The translations under genes and the position numbers were made by a program. From Pontederia crassipes (lineage: Eukaryota > Streptophyta > Magnoliopsida > Commelinales > Pontederiaceae): DNA of 64,000 bases. The DNA lies in the NCBI GenBank assembly GCA_030549335.1, contig CM060198.1:37209853-37273852 (forward strand), given 5' to 3'. The notes under the pieces were generated by a model, which searched no databases, was not told the DNA's origin, and was given only the letters and a program-made list of their open reading frames with translations. The stretch's first letter is position 1; the number at the start of each line of letters is the position of its first letter. This document shows positions 25,170-38,600 of the stretch, in pieces.

Positions 25170-27296
25170 ACTTCGGTTTGAAATAGAGTTAAAGTTCTAA
25201 AGATCTATCACCTCTTAGGACACCCAAAGTTTGTAATAAGTATCTATAACTTATAGCTTTGAACCTAACTCTAAGACTCTAATCCCCAAGAGCGTTATCT
25301 TTGATTGTAACGGTTCAACTTCGGTTCGAAATAGAGTTAAAGTTCTGAAGCTCTATCACCTCTTAGGACACTCAAAGGTTGTAATAAGTATCTATAACTT
25401 ATAGCTTTGAAACTAACTCTAAGACTCTAATCCCCAAGAGCGTTATCTTTGATTGTAACGGTTCAACTTCGGTTTGAAATAGAGTTAAAGTTCTAAAGAT
25501 CTATCACCTCTTAGGACACCCAAACGTTGTAATAAGTATCTATAACTTATAGCTTTGAACCTAACTCTAAGACTCTAATCCCCAAGAGCGTTATCTTTGA
25601 TTATAACGGTTCAACTTCGGTTTGAAATAGAGTTAAAGTTCTAAAGATCTATCACCTCTTAGGACACCCAAAGGTTGTAATAAGTATCTATAACTTATAG
25701 CTTTGAACCTAACTCTAAGACTCTAATCCCCAAGAGCATTATATTTGATTGTAACGGTTCAACTTCGGTTCGAAATAGAGTTAAAGTTCTGAAGCTCTAT
25801 CACCTCTTAGGACACTCAAAGGTTGTAATAAGTATCTATAACTTATAGCTTTGAACCTAACTCCAAGACTCTAATCCCCAAGAGTGTTATCTTTGATTGT
25901 AACGGTTCAACTTCGGTTCGAAATAGAGTTAATGTTCTGAAGCTCTATCACCTCTTAGGACACCCAAAGGTTGTAATAAGTATCTATAACTTATAGCTTT
26001 GAAACTAACTCTAAGACTCTAATCCCCAAGAGCGTTATCTTTGATTGTAACGGTTCAACTTCGGTTTGAAATAGAGTTAAAGTTCTAAAGATCTATCACC
26101 TCTTAGGACACCCAAAGGTTGTAATAAGTATCTATAACTTATAGCTTTGAACCTAACTCTAAGACTCTAATCCCCAAGAGCGTTATCTTTGATTATAACG
26201 GTTCAACTTCGGTTTGAAATAGAGTTAAAGTTCTAAAGATCTATCACCTCTTAGGACACCCAAAGTTTGTAATAAGTATCTATAACTTATAGCTTTGAAC
26301 CTAACTCTAAGACTCTAATCCCCAAGAGCGTTATCTTTGATTGTAACGGTTCAACTTCGGTTCGAAATAGAGTTAAAGTTCTGAAGCTCTATCACCTCTT
26401 AGGACACTCAAAGGTTGTAATAAGTATCTATAACTTATAGCTTTGAAACTAACTCTAAGACTCTAATCCCCAAGAGCGTTATCTTTGATTGTAACGGTTC
26501 AACTTCGGTTTGAAATAGAGTTAAAGTTCTAAAGATCTATCACCTCTTAGGACACCCAAATGTTGTAATAAGTATCTATAACTTATAGCTTTGAACCTAA
26601 CTCTAAGACTCTAATCCCCAAGAGCGTTATCTTTGATTATAACGGTTCAACTTCGGTTTGAAATAGAGTTAAAGTTCTAAAGATCTATCACCTCTTAGGA
26701 CACCCAAAGGTTGTAATAAGTATCTATAACTTATAGCTTTGAACCTAACTCTAAGACTCTAATCCCCAAGAGCATTATATTTGATTGTAACGGTTCAACT
26801 TCGGTTCGAAATAGAGTTAAAGTTCTGAAGCTCTATCACCTCTTAGGACACTCAAAGGTTGTAATAAGTATCTATAACTTATAGCTTTGAACCTAACTCC
26901 AAGACTCTAATCCCCAAGAGTGTTATCTTTGATTGTAACGGTTCAACTTCGGTTCGAAATAGAGTTAATGTTCTGAAGCTCTATCACCTCTTAGGACACC
27001 CAAAGGTTGTAATAAGTATCTATAACTTATAGCTTTGAAACTAACTCTAAGACTCTAATCCCCAAGAGCGTTATCTTTGATTGTAACGGTTCAACTTCGG
27101 TTTGAAATAGAGTTAAAGTTCTAAAGATCTATCACCTCTTAGGACACCCAAAGGTTGTAATAAGTATCTATAACTTATAGCTTTGAACCTAACTCTAAGA
27201 CTCTAATCCCCAAGAGCGTTATCTTTGATTATAACGGTTCAACTTCGGTTTGAAATAGAGTTAAAGTTCTAAAGATCTATCACCTCTTAGGACACC
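25170..27296. repeat. 7-monomer higher-order repeat, two copies (1036-bp period), second locus
   Basis: Variants recur 1036 bp apart: aaagtttgtaat at 25225 and 26261, gattataacgg near 25598 and 26634, and agcattatatttg at 25735 and 26771, with ggacactcaaagg and aactccaagac also in phase. The period equals that of the 5.0-7.0 kb HOR, but the variant content differs, so it arose independently. Confidence 0.85.
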
Positions 27297-28319
27297 CAAA
27301 GGATGTCATAAGTATCTATAACTTATAGCTTTGAACCTAACTCTAAGACTCTAATCCCCAAGAGCGTTATCTTTGATTGTAACGGTTCAACTTCGGTTTG
27401 AAATAGAGTTAAAGTTCTAAAGATCTATCACCTCTTAGGACACCCAAAGGTTGTAATAAGTATCTATAACTTATAGCTTTGAACCTAACTCTAAGACTCT
27501 AATCCCCAAGAGCGTTATCTTTGATTGTAACGGTTCAACTTCGGTTTGAAATAGAGTTAAAGTTCTAAAGATCTATCACCTCTTAGGACACCCAAAGGTT
27601 GTAATAAGTATCTATAACATATTTCTTTGAACCTAACTCCAAGACTCTAATCCCCAAGAGCGTTATCTTTGATTGTAACGGTTCAACTTCGGTTCGAAAT
27701 AGAGTTAATGTTCTGAAGCTCTATCACCTCTTAGGACACCCAAAGGTTGTAATAAGTATCTATAACTTATAGCTTTGAAACTAACTCTAAGACTCTAATC
27801 CCCAAGAGCGTTATCTTTGATTGTAACGGTTCAACTTCGGTTTGAAATAGAGTTAAAGTTCTAAAGATCTATCACCTCTTAGGACACCCAAAGGTTGTAA
27901 TAAGTATCTATAACTTATAGCTTTGAAACTAACTCTAAGACTCTAATCCCCAAGAGCGTTATCTTTGATTGTAACGGTTCAACTTCGGTTTGAAATAGAG
28001 TTAAAGTTCTAAAGATCTATCACCTCTTAGGACACCCAAAGGTTGTAATAAGTATCTATAACTTATAGCTTTGAACCTAACTCTAAGACTCTAATCCCCA
28101 AGAGCGTTATCTTTGATTGTAACGGTTCAACTTCGGTTTGAAATAGAGTTAAAGTTCTAAAGATCTATCACCTCTTAGGACACCCAAAGGTTGTAATAAG
28201 TATCTATAACTTATAGCTTTGAACCTAACTCTAAGACTCTAATCCCCAAGAGCGTTATCTTTGATTGTAACGGTTCAACTTCGGTTTGAAATAGAGTTAA
28301 AGTTCTGAAGCTCTATCAC

Positions 28320-30245
28320 CTCTTAGGACACCCAAAGGTTGTAATAAGTATCTATAGCTTATAGCTTTGAACCTAACTCTAAGACTCTAATCCCCAAGAG
28401 CGTTATCTTTGATTGAACGGTTCAACTTCGGTTTGAAATAGAGTTAAAGTTCTAAAGATCTATCACCTCTTAGGACACCCAAAGGATGTCATAAGTATCT
28501 ATAACTTATAGCTTTGAACCTAACTCTAAGACTCTAATCCCCAAGAGCGTTATCTTTGATTGTAACGGTTCAACTTCGGTTTGAAATAGAGTTAAAGTTC
28601 TAAAGATCTATCACCTCTTAGGACACCCAAAGGATGTCATAAGTATCTATAACTTATAGCTTTGAACCTAACTCTAAGACTCTAATCCCCAAGAGCATTA
28701 TCTTTCATTGTAACGGTTCAACTTCGGTTTGAAATAGAGTTAAAGTTCTAAAGATCTATCACCTCTTAGGACACCCAAAGGTTGTAATAAGTATCTATAA
28801 CTTATTGCTTTGAACCTAACTCTAAGACTCTAATCCCCAAGAGCGTTATCTTTGATTGTAACGGTTCAACTTCGGTTTGAAATAGAGTTAAAGTTCTAAA
28901 GATCTATCACCTCTTAGTACACCCAAAGGATGTCATAAGTATCTATAACTTATAGCTTTGAACCTAACTCTAAGACTCTAATCCCCAAGAGCGTTATCTT
29001 TGATTGTAACGGTTCAACTTCGGTTTGAAATAGAGTTAAAGTTCTAAAGATCTATCACCTCTTAGGACACCCAAAGGTTGTAATAAGTATCTATAACTTA
29101 TTGCTTTGAACCTAACTCTAAGACTCTAATCCCCAAGAGCGTTATCTTTGATTGTAACGGTTCAACTTCGGTTTGAAATAGAGTTAAAGTTCTAAAGATC
29201 TATCACCTCTTAGGACACCCAAAGGTTGTAATAAGTATCTATATCTTATAGCTTTGAACCTAACTCAAAGACTCTAATCCCCAAGAGCATTATCTTTGAT
29301 TGTAACGGTTCAACTTCAGTTTGAAATAGAGTTAAAGTTCTGAAGCTCTATCACCTCTTAGGACACCCAAAGGTTGTAATAAGTATCTATAGCTTATAGC
29401 TTTGAACCTAACTCTAAGACTCTAATCCCCAAGAGCGTTATCTTTGATTGTAACGGTTCAACTTCGGTTTGAAATAGAGTTAAAGTTCTAAAGATCTATC
29501 ACCTCTTAGGACACCCGAAGGTTGTAATAAGTATCTATAACTTATAGCTTTGAACCTAACTCTAAGACTCTAATCCCCAAGAGCGTTATCTTTGATTGTA
29601 ACGGTTCAACTTCGGTTCGAAATAGAGTTAATGTTCTGAAGCTCTATCACCTCTTAGGACACCCATAGGTTGTAATAAGTATCTATAACTTATAGCTTTG
29701 AAACTAACTCTAAGACTCTAATCCCCAAGAGCGTTATCTTTGATTGTAACGGTTCAACTTCGGTTCGAAATAGAGTTAATGTTCTGAAGCTCTATCACCT
29801 CTTAGGACACCCAAAGGTTGTAATAAGTATCTATAACTTATAGCTTTGAAACTAACTCTAAGACTCTAATCCCCAAGAGCGTTATCTTTGATTGTAACTG
29901 TTCAACTTCGGTTTGAAATAGAGTTAAAGTTCTGAAGCTCTATCACCTCTTAGGACACCCAAAGGTTGTAATAAGTATCTATAACTTATAGCTTTGAACC
30001 TAACTCTAAGACTCTAATCCCCAAGAGCGTTATCTTTGATTGTAACGGTTCAACTTCGGTTTGAAATAGAGTTAAAGTTCTAAAGATCTATCACCTCTTA
30101 GGACACCCAAAGGATGTCATAAGTATCTATAACTTATAGCTTTGAACCTAACTCTAAGACTCTAATCCCCAAGAGCGTTATCTTTGATTGTAACGGTTCA
30201 ACTTCGGTTTGAAATAGAGTTAAAGTTCTAAAGATCTATCACCTC
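28320..30245. repeat. HOR module marked by ctcttagtacacc, founder-like copy
   Basis: A run of distinctive monomers occurs in fixed order: aggatgtcataag, agcattatctttcattg, ttagtacaccc (28917), atatcttatag with aactcaaag, tatctatagcttatag, cacccgaagg, then ggttcgaaatagagttaatg with ccataggttg. From about 28615 the order matches 35495-37125; from about 28320 to 29610 it matches 61325-62612 at an offset of 33002 bp. The ttagtacac mark occurs eight times in the window: 28917, 35797, 37129, 42012, 43196, 47932, 49116 and 61918. Confidence 0.8.
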
Positions 30246-31174
30246 TTAGGACACCCAAAGGTTGTAATAAGTATCTATAACTTATAGCTTTGAACCTAAC
30301 TCTAAGACTCTAATCCCCAAGAGCGTTATCTTTGATTGTAACGGTTCAACTTCGGTTTGAAATAGAGTTAAAGTTCTAAAGATCTATCACCTGTTAGGAC
30401 ACCCAAATGTTGTAATAAGTATCTATAACTTATAGCTTTGAACCTAACTCTAAGACTCTAATCCCCAAGAGCGTTATCTTTGATTGTAACGGTTCAACTT
30501 CGGTTCGAAATAGAGTTAAAGTTCTGAAGCTCTATCATCTCTTAGGACACCCAAAGGTTGTAATAAGTATCTATAACTTATAGCTTTGAACCTAACTCTA
30601 AGACTCTAATCCCCAAGAGCGTTATCTTTGATTGTAACTGTTCAACTTCGGTTTGAAATAGAGTTAAAGTTCTGAAGCTCTATCACCTCTTAGGACACCC
30701 AAAGGTTGTAATAAGTATCTATAACTTATAGCTTTGAACCTAACTCTAAGACTCTAATCCCCAAGAGCGTTATCTTTGATTGTAACGGTTCAACTTCGGT
30801 TCGAAATAGAGTTAAAGTTCGGAAGCTCTATCACCTCTTAGGACACCCAAAGGTTGTAATAAGTATCTATAACTTATAGCTTTGAACCTAACTCTAAGAC
30901 TCTAATCCTCAAGAGCGTTATCTTTGATTGTAACGGTTCAACTTCGGTTTGAAATAGAGTTAAAGTTCTAAAGATCTATCACCTCTTAGGACACCCAAAG
31001 GTTGTAATAAGTATCTATAACTTATTTCTTTGAACCTAACTCCAAGACTCTAATCCCCAAGAGCGTTATCTTTGATTGTAACGGTTCAACTTCGGTTCGA
31101 AATAGAGTTAATGTTCTGAAGCTCTATCACCTCTTAGGACACCCAAAGGTTGTAATAAGTATCTATAACTTATA

Positions 31175-34015
31175 GCTTTGAAACTAACTCTAAGACTCTA
31201 ATCCCCAAGAGCGTTATCTTTGATTCTAACGGTTCAACTTCGGTTTGAAATAGAGTTAAAGTTCTAAAGATCTATCACCTCTTAGGACACCCAAAGGTTG
31301 TAATAAGTATCTATAACTTATAGCTTTGAACCTAACTCTAAGACTGTAATCCCCAAGAGCGTTATCTTTGATTGTAACGGTTCAACTTCGGTTTGAAATA
31401 GAGTTAAAGTTCTAAAGATCTATCACCTCTTAGGACACCCAAAGGTTGTAATAAGTATCTATAACTTATAGCTTTGAACCTAACTCTAAGACTGTAATCC
31501 CCAAGAGCGTATCTTTGATTGTAACGGTTCAACTTCGGTTTGAAATAAAGTTAAAGTTCTGAAGCTCTATCACCTCTTAGGACACCCAAAGGTTGTAATA
31601 AGTATCTATAACTTATAGCTTTGAACCTAACTCTAAGACTCTAATCCCCAAGAGCGTTATCTTTGATTGTAACGGTTCAACTTCGGTTTGAAATAGAGTT
31701 AAAGTTCTGAAGCTCTATCACCTCTTAGGACACCCAAAGGTTGTAATAAGTATCTATAACTTATAGCTTTGAACCTAACTCTAAGACTCTAATCCCCAAG
31801 AGCGTTATCTTTGATTGTAACGGTTCAACTTCGGTTTGAAATAGAGTTAAAGTTCTAAAGATCTATCACCTCTTAGGACACCCAAAGGTTGTAATAAGTA
31901 TCTATAACTTATAGCTTTGAACCTAACTCTAAGACTCTAATCCCCAAGAGCGTTATCTTTGATTGTAACGGTTCAACTTCGGTTTGAAATAGAGTTAAAG
32001 TTCTAAAGATCTATCACCTCTTAGGACACCCAAAGGTTGTAATAAGTATCTATAACTTATAGCTTTGAACCTAACTCTAAGACTCTAATCCCCAAGAGCG
32101 TTATCTTTGATTGTAACGGTTCAACTTCGGTTTGAAATAGAGTTAAAGTTCTAAAGATCTATCACCTCTTAGGACACCCAAAGGTTGTAATAAGTATCTA
32201 TAACTTATTGCTTTGAACCTAACTCTAAGACTCTAATCCCCAAGAGCGTTATCTTTGATTGTAACGGTTCAACTTCGGTTTGAAATAGAGTTAAAGTTCT
32301 AAAGATCTATCACCTCTTAGGACATCCAAAGGTTGTAATAAGTATCTATAACTTATAGCTTTGAACCTAACTCTAAGACTCTAATCCCCAAGAGCGTTAT
32401 CTTTGATTGTAACGGTTCAACTTCGGTTTGAAATAGAGTTAAAGTTCTAAAGATCTATCACCTCTTAGGAGGGATAACTCCCAATCCGAGTCTCATAAAG
32501 AGCCAAGTCCTGATGCGTCTGATCCGGGGTCAAACGCATATCGGCGGGGGTGTAATAAGTATCTATAACTTATAGCTTTGAACCTAACTCTAAGATTCTA
32601 ATCCCCAAGAGTGTTATCTTTCATTGTAACGGTTCAACTTCGGTTTGAAATAGAGTTAAAGTTCTGAAGCTCTATCACCTCTTAGGACACCCAAAGGTTG
32701 TAATAAGTATCTATCTATAACTTATAGCTTTGAACCTAACTCCAATACTCTAATCTCCAAGAGCTTTATCTTTGATTGTAACGGTTCAACTTCGGTTTGA
32801 AATAGAGTTAAAGTTCTAAAGATCTATCACCTCTTAGGACACCCAAAGGTTGTAATAAGTATCTATAACTTATAGCTTTGAACCTAACTCTAAGACTCTA
32901 ATCTCCAAGAGCGTTATCTTTGATTGTAACGGTTCAACTTCGGTTTGAAATAGAGTTAAAGTTCTAAAGATCTATCACCTCTTAGGACACCCAAAGGTTG
33001 TAATAAGTATCTATAACTTATAGCTTTGAACCTAACTCTAAGACTCTAATCCCCAAGAGCGTTATCTTTGATTGTAACGGTTCAACTTCAGTTTGAAATA
33101 GAGTTAAAGTTCTAAAGATCTATCACCTCTTAGGACACCCAAAGGTTGTAATAAGTATCTATAACTTATAGCTTTGAACCTAACTCTAAGACTCTAATCC
33201 CCAAGAGCGTTATCTTTGATTGTAACGGTTCAACTTCGGTTTGAAATAGAGTTAAAGTTCTGAAGCTCTATCACCTCTTAGGACACCCAAAGGTTGTAAT
33301 AAGTATCTATAACTTATAGCTTTGAACCTAACTCTAAGACTCTAATCCCCAAGAGCGTTATCTATGATTGTAACGGTTCAACTTCGGTTTGAAATAGAGT
33401 TAAAGTTCTGAAGCTCTATCACCTCTTAGGACACCCAAAAGTTGTAATAAGTATCTATAACTTATAGCTTTGAACCCAACTCTAAGACTCTAATCCCCAA
33501 GAGCGTTATCTTTGATTGTAACAGTTCAACTTCAGTTTGAAATAGAGTTAAAGTTCTAAAGATCTATCACCCCTTAGGACACCCAAAGGTTGTAATAAGT
33601 ATCTATAACTTATAGCTTTGAACCTAACTCTAAGACTCTAATCCCCAAGAGCGTTATCTTTGATTGTAACGGTTCAACTTCGGTTTGAAATAGAGTTAAA
33701 GTTCTAAAGATCTATCACCTCTTAGGACACCCAAAGGTTGTAATAAGTATCTATAACTTATAGCTTTGAACCTAACTCTAAGACTGTAATCCCCAAGAGC
33801 GTTATCTTTGATTGTAACGGTTCAACTTCGGTTTGAAATAAAGTTAAAGTTCTGAAGCTCTATCACCTCTTAGGACACCCAAAGGTTGTAATAAGTATCT
33901 ATAACTTATAGCTTTGAACCTAACTCTAAGACTCTAATCCCCAAGAGCGTTATCTTTGATTGTAACGGTTCAACTTCGGTTTGAAATAGAGTTAAAGTTC
34001 TGAAGCTCTATCACC
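31175..34015. repeat. Segmental duplication of satellite with cassette, right copy (14574-bp offset)
   Basis: This is the partner of 16600-19440 and carries cassette copy 4. Immediately to its right, about 34015-34740 instead matches about 20770-21500 at a different offset (about 13243 bp; shared ttagaacaccc, cttcgatttg, gttgtaaaaag and aatccacaag). The array here is therefore a patchwork of blocks copied from two places. Confidence 0.82.
32471..32550. repeat. 80-bp GC-rich cassette inside a satellite monomer, copy 4
   Basis: It is identical to the other three cassettes, and its surroundings are nearly identical to those of copy 3 (shared aggacatcc upstream, ttcattg and gtatctatctataac downstream). 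The absence of any difference among four 80-bp copies that are 3 to 14.6 kb apart points to recent spread by array recombination. Confidence 0.9.
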
Positions 34016-35494
34016 TCTTAGAACACCCAAAGGTTGTAATAAGTATCTATAACTTATAGCTTTGAACCTAACTCTAAGACTCTAATCCCCAAGAGCGTTA
34101 TCTTTGATTGTAACGGTTCAACTTCGATTTGAAATAGAGTTAAAGTTCTAAAGATCTATCACCTCTTAGGATACCCAAAGGTTGTAAAAAGTATCTATAA
34201 CTTATAGCTTTGAACCTAACTCTAAGACTCTAATCCACAAGAGCGTTATCTTTGATTGTAACGGTTCAACTTCGGTTTGAAATAGAGTTAAAGTTCTAAA
34301 GATCTATCACCTCTTAGGACACCCAAAGGTTGTAATAAGTATCTATAACTTATAGCTTTGAACCTAACTCTAAGACTCTAATCCCCAAGAGCGTTATCTT
34401 TGATTGTAACGGTTCAACTTCGGTTTGAAATAGAGTTAAAGTTCTGAAGCTCTATCACCTCTTAGGACACCCAAAGGTTGTAATAAGTATCTATAACTTA
34501 TTGCTTTGAACCTAACTCTAAGACTCTAATCCCCAAGAGCGTTATCTTTGATTGTAACGGTTCAACTTCGGTTTGAAATAGAGTTAAAGTTCTAAAGATC
34601 TATCACCTCTTAGGACACCCAAAGGTTGTAATAAGTATCTATAACTTATAGCTTTGAACCTAACTCTAAGACTCTAATCCCCAAGAGCGTTATCTTTGAT
34701 TGTAACGGTTCAACTTCGGTTTGAAATAGTGTTAAAGTTCTAAAGATCTATCACCTCTTAGGACACCCAAAGGTTGTAATAAGTATCTATAACTTATTGC
34801 TTTGAACCTAACTCTAAGACTCTAATCCCCAACAGCGTTATCTTTGATTGTAACGGTTCAACTTCGGTTCGAAATAGAGTTAATGTTCTGAAGCTCTATC
34901 ACCTCTTAGGACACCCATAGGTTGTAATAAGTATCTATAACTTATAGCTTTGAAACTAACTCTAAGACTCTAATCCCCAAGAGCGTTATCTTTGATTGTA
35001 ACGGTTCAACTTCGGTTTGAAATAGAGTTAAAGTTCTAAAGATCTATCACCTCTTCGGACACCCAAAGGTTGTAATAAGTATCTATAACTTATAGCTTTG
35101 AACCTAACTCTAAGACTGTAATCCCCAAGAGCGTTATCTTTGATTGTAACGGTTCAACTTCGGTTTGAAATAGAGTTAAAGTTCTAAAGATCTATCACCT
35201 CTTAGGACACCCAAAGGTTGTAATAAGTATCTATAACTTATTGCTTTGAACCTAACTCTAAGACTCTAATCCCCAAGAGCATTATCTTTCATTGTAACGG
35301 TTCAACTTCGGTTTGAAATAGAGTTAAAGTTCTAAAGATCTATCACCTCTTAGGACACCCAACGGTTGTAATAAGTATCTATAACTTATTGCTTTGAACC
35401 TAACTCTAAGACTCTAATCCCCAAGAGCGTTATCTTTGATTGTAACGGTTCAACTTCGGTTTGAAATAGAGTTAAAGTTCTAAAGATCTATCAC

Positions 35495-37125
35495 CTCTTA
35501 GGACACCCAAAGGATGTCATAAGTATCTATAACTTATAGCTTTGAACCTAACTCTAAGACTCTAATCCCCAAGAGCATTATCTTTCATTGTAACGGTTCA
35601 ACTTCGGTTTGAAATAGAGTTAAAGTTCTAAAGATCTATCACCTCTTAGGACACCCAAAGGTTGTAATAAGTATCTATAACTTATTGCTTTGAACCTAAC
35701 TCTAAGACTCTAATCCCCAAGAGCGTTATCTTTGATTGTAACGGTTCAACTTCGGTTTGAAATAGAGTTAAAGTTCTAAAGATCTATCACCTCTTAGTAC
35801 ACCCAAAGGATGTCATAAGTATCTATAACTTATAGCTTTGAACCTAACTCTAAGACTCTAATCCCCAAGAGCGTTATCTTTGATTGTAACGGTTCAACTT
35901 CGGTTTGAAATAGAGTTAAAGTTCTAAAGATCTATCACCTCTTAGGACACCCAAAGGTTGTAATAAGTATCTATAACTTATTGCTTTGAACCTAACTCTA
36001 AGACTCTAATCCCCAAGAGCGTTATCTTTGATTGTAACGGTTCAACTTCGGTTTGAAATAGAGTTAAAGTTCTAAAGATCTATCACCTCTTAGGACACCC
36101 AAAGGTTGTAATAAGTATCTATATCTTATAGCTTTGAACCTAACTCAAAGACTCTAATCCCCAAGAGCATTATCTTTGATTGTAACGGTTCAACTTCAGT
36201 TTGAAATAGAGTTAAAGTTCTGAAGCTCTATCACCTCTTAGGACACCCAAAGGTTGTAATAAGTATCTATAGCTTATAGCTTTGAACCTAACTCTAAGAC
36301 TCTAATCCCCAAGAGCGTTATCTTTGATTGTAACGGTTCAACTTCGGTTTGAAATAGAGTTAAAGTTCTAAAGATCTATCACCTCTTAGGACACCCGAAG
36401 GTTGTAATAAGTATCTATAACTTATAGCTTTGAACCTAACTCTAAGACTCTAATCCCCAAGAGCGTTATCTTTGATTGTAACGGTTCAACTTCGGTTCGA
36501 AATAGAGTTAATGTTCTGAAGCTCTATCACCTCTTAGGACACCCATAGGTTGTAATAAGTATCTATAACTTATAGCTTTGAAACTAACTCTAAGACTCTA
36601 ATCCCCAAGAGCGTTATCTTTGATTGTAACGGTTCAACTTCGGTTCGAAATAGAGTTAATGTTCTGAAGCTCTATCACCTCTTAGGACACCCAAAGGTTG
36701 TAATAAGTATCTATAACTTATAGCTTTGAAACTAACTCTAAGACTCTAATCCCCAAGAGCGTTATCTTTGATTGTAACTGTTCAACTTCGGTTTGAAATA
36801 GAGTTAAAGTTCTGAAGCTCTATCACCTCTTAGGACACCCAAAGGTTGTAATAAGTATCTATAACTTATAGCTTTGAACCTAACTCTAAGACTCTAATCC
36901 CCAAGAGCGTTATCTTTGATTGTAACGGTTCAACTTCGGTTTGAAATAGAGTTAAAGTTCTAAAGATCTATCACCTCTTAGGACACCCAAAGGATGTCAT
37001 AAGTATCTATAACTTATAGCTTTGAACCTAACTCTAAGACTCTAATCCCCAAGAGCGTTATCTTTGATTGTAACGGTTCAACTTCGGTTTGAAATAGAGT
37101 TAAAGTTCTAAAGATCTATCACCTC
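35495..37125. repeat. HOR module marked by ctcttagtacacc, second copy
   Basis: It matches 28615-30245 monomer by monomer at an offset of 6880 bp, which is 46 monomers plus the net length of the 80-bp cassette and two small indels lying between. From 35797 part of it repeats once more at 37129 with a period of 1332 bp (9 x 148), up to about 37820. Confidence 0.8.
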
Positions 37126-37299
37126 TTAGTACACCCAAAGGATGTCATAAGTATCTATAACTTATAGCTTTGAACCTAACTCTAAGACTCTAATCCCCAA
37201 GAGCGTTATCTTTGATTGTAACGGTTCAACTTCGGTTTGAAATAGAGTTAAAGTTCTAAAGATCTATCACCTCTTAGGACACCCAAAGGTTGTAATAAG

Positions 37300-38600
37300 T
37301 ATCTATAACTTATTGCTTTGAACCTAACTCTAAGACTCTAATCCCCAAGAGCGTTATCTTTGATTGTAACGGTTCAACTTCGGTTTGAAATAGAGTTAAA
37401 GTTCTAAAGATCTATCACCTCTTAGGACACCCAAAGGTTGTAATAAGTATCTATATCTTATAGCTTTGAACCTAACTCAAAGACTCTAATCCCCAAGAGC
37501 ATTATCTTTGATTGTAACGGTTCAACTTCAGTTTGAAATAGAGTTAAAGTTCTGAAGCTCTATCACCTCTTAGGACACCCAAAGGTTGTAATAAGTATCT
37601 ATAGCTTATAGCTTTGAACCTAACTCTAAGACTCTAATCCCAAGAGCGTTATCTTTGATTGTAACGGTTCAACTTCGGTTTGAAATAGAGTTAAAGTTCT
37701 AAAGATCTATCACCTCTTAGGACACCCGAAGGTTGTAATAAGTATCTATAACTTATAGCTTTGAACCTAACTCTAAGACTCTAATCCCCAAGAGCGTTAT
37801 CTTTGATTGTAACGGTTCAACTTCGGTTCGAAATAGAGTTAAAGTTCTGAAGCTCTATCACCTCTTAGGACACCCAAAGGTTGTAATAAGTATCTATGAC
37901 TTATTGCTTTGAACCTAACTCTAAGACTCTAATCCCCAAGAGCGTTATCTTTGATTGTAATGGTTCAACTTCGGTTTGAAATAGAGTTAAAGTTCTAAAG
38001 ATCTATCACCTCTTAGGACATCCAAAGGATGTCATAAGTATCCATAACTTATAGCTTTGAAACTAACTCTAAGACTCTAATCCCCAAGAGCGTTATCTTT
38101 GATTGTAACGGTTCAACTTCGGTTTGAAATAGAGTTAAAGTTCTGAAGCTCTATCACCTCTTAGGACGCCCAAAGGTTGTAATAAGTATCTATAACTTAT
38201 AGCTTTGAACCTAACTCTAAGACTCTAATCCCCAAGAGCGTTATCTTTGATTGTAACGGTTCAACTTCGGTTTGAAATAGAGTTAAAGTTCTAAAGATCT
38301 ATCACCTCTTAGGACACCCAAAGGATGTCATAAGTATCTATAAGTTATAGTTTTGAACCCAACTCTAAGACTCTAATCCCCAAGAGCGTTATCTTTGATT
38401 GTAACGGTTCAACTTCGGTTTGAAATAGAGTTAAAGTTCTGAAGCTCTATCACCTCTTAGGACACCCAAAGGTTGTAATAAGTATATATAACTTATAGCT
38501 TTGAAACTAACTCTAAGACTCTAATCCCCAAGAGCGTTATCATTGATTGTAACGGTTCAACTTCGGTTTGAAATAGAGTTAAAGTTCTAAAGATCTATCA
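37300..38600. repeat. Satellite block equivalent to the retrotransposon target region, without the insertion
   Basis: The block shares private variants, in order, with 49880-50799 and then 60937-61320: cacccgaagg, tatgacttattgc, aagtatccataac, ttaggacgccc (38168 and 50746), then beyond the element ataagttatagttttgaaccc (near 38339 and 61050) and tatatataacttatag with ttatcattg. The offset is 12578 bp on the left side. The unoccupied target ctaag is at 38217-38221. Confidence 0.85.
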
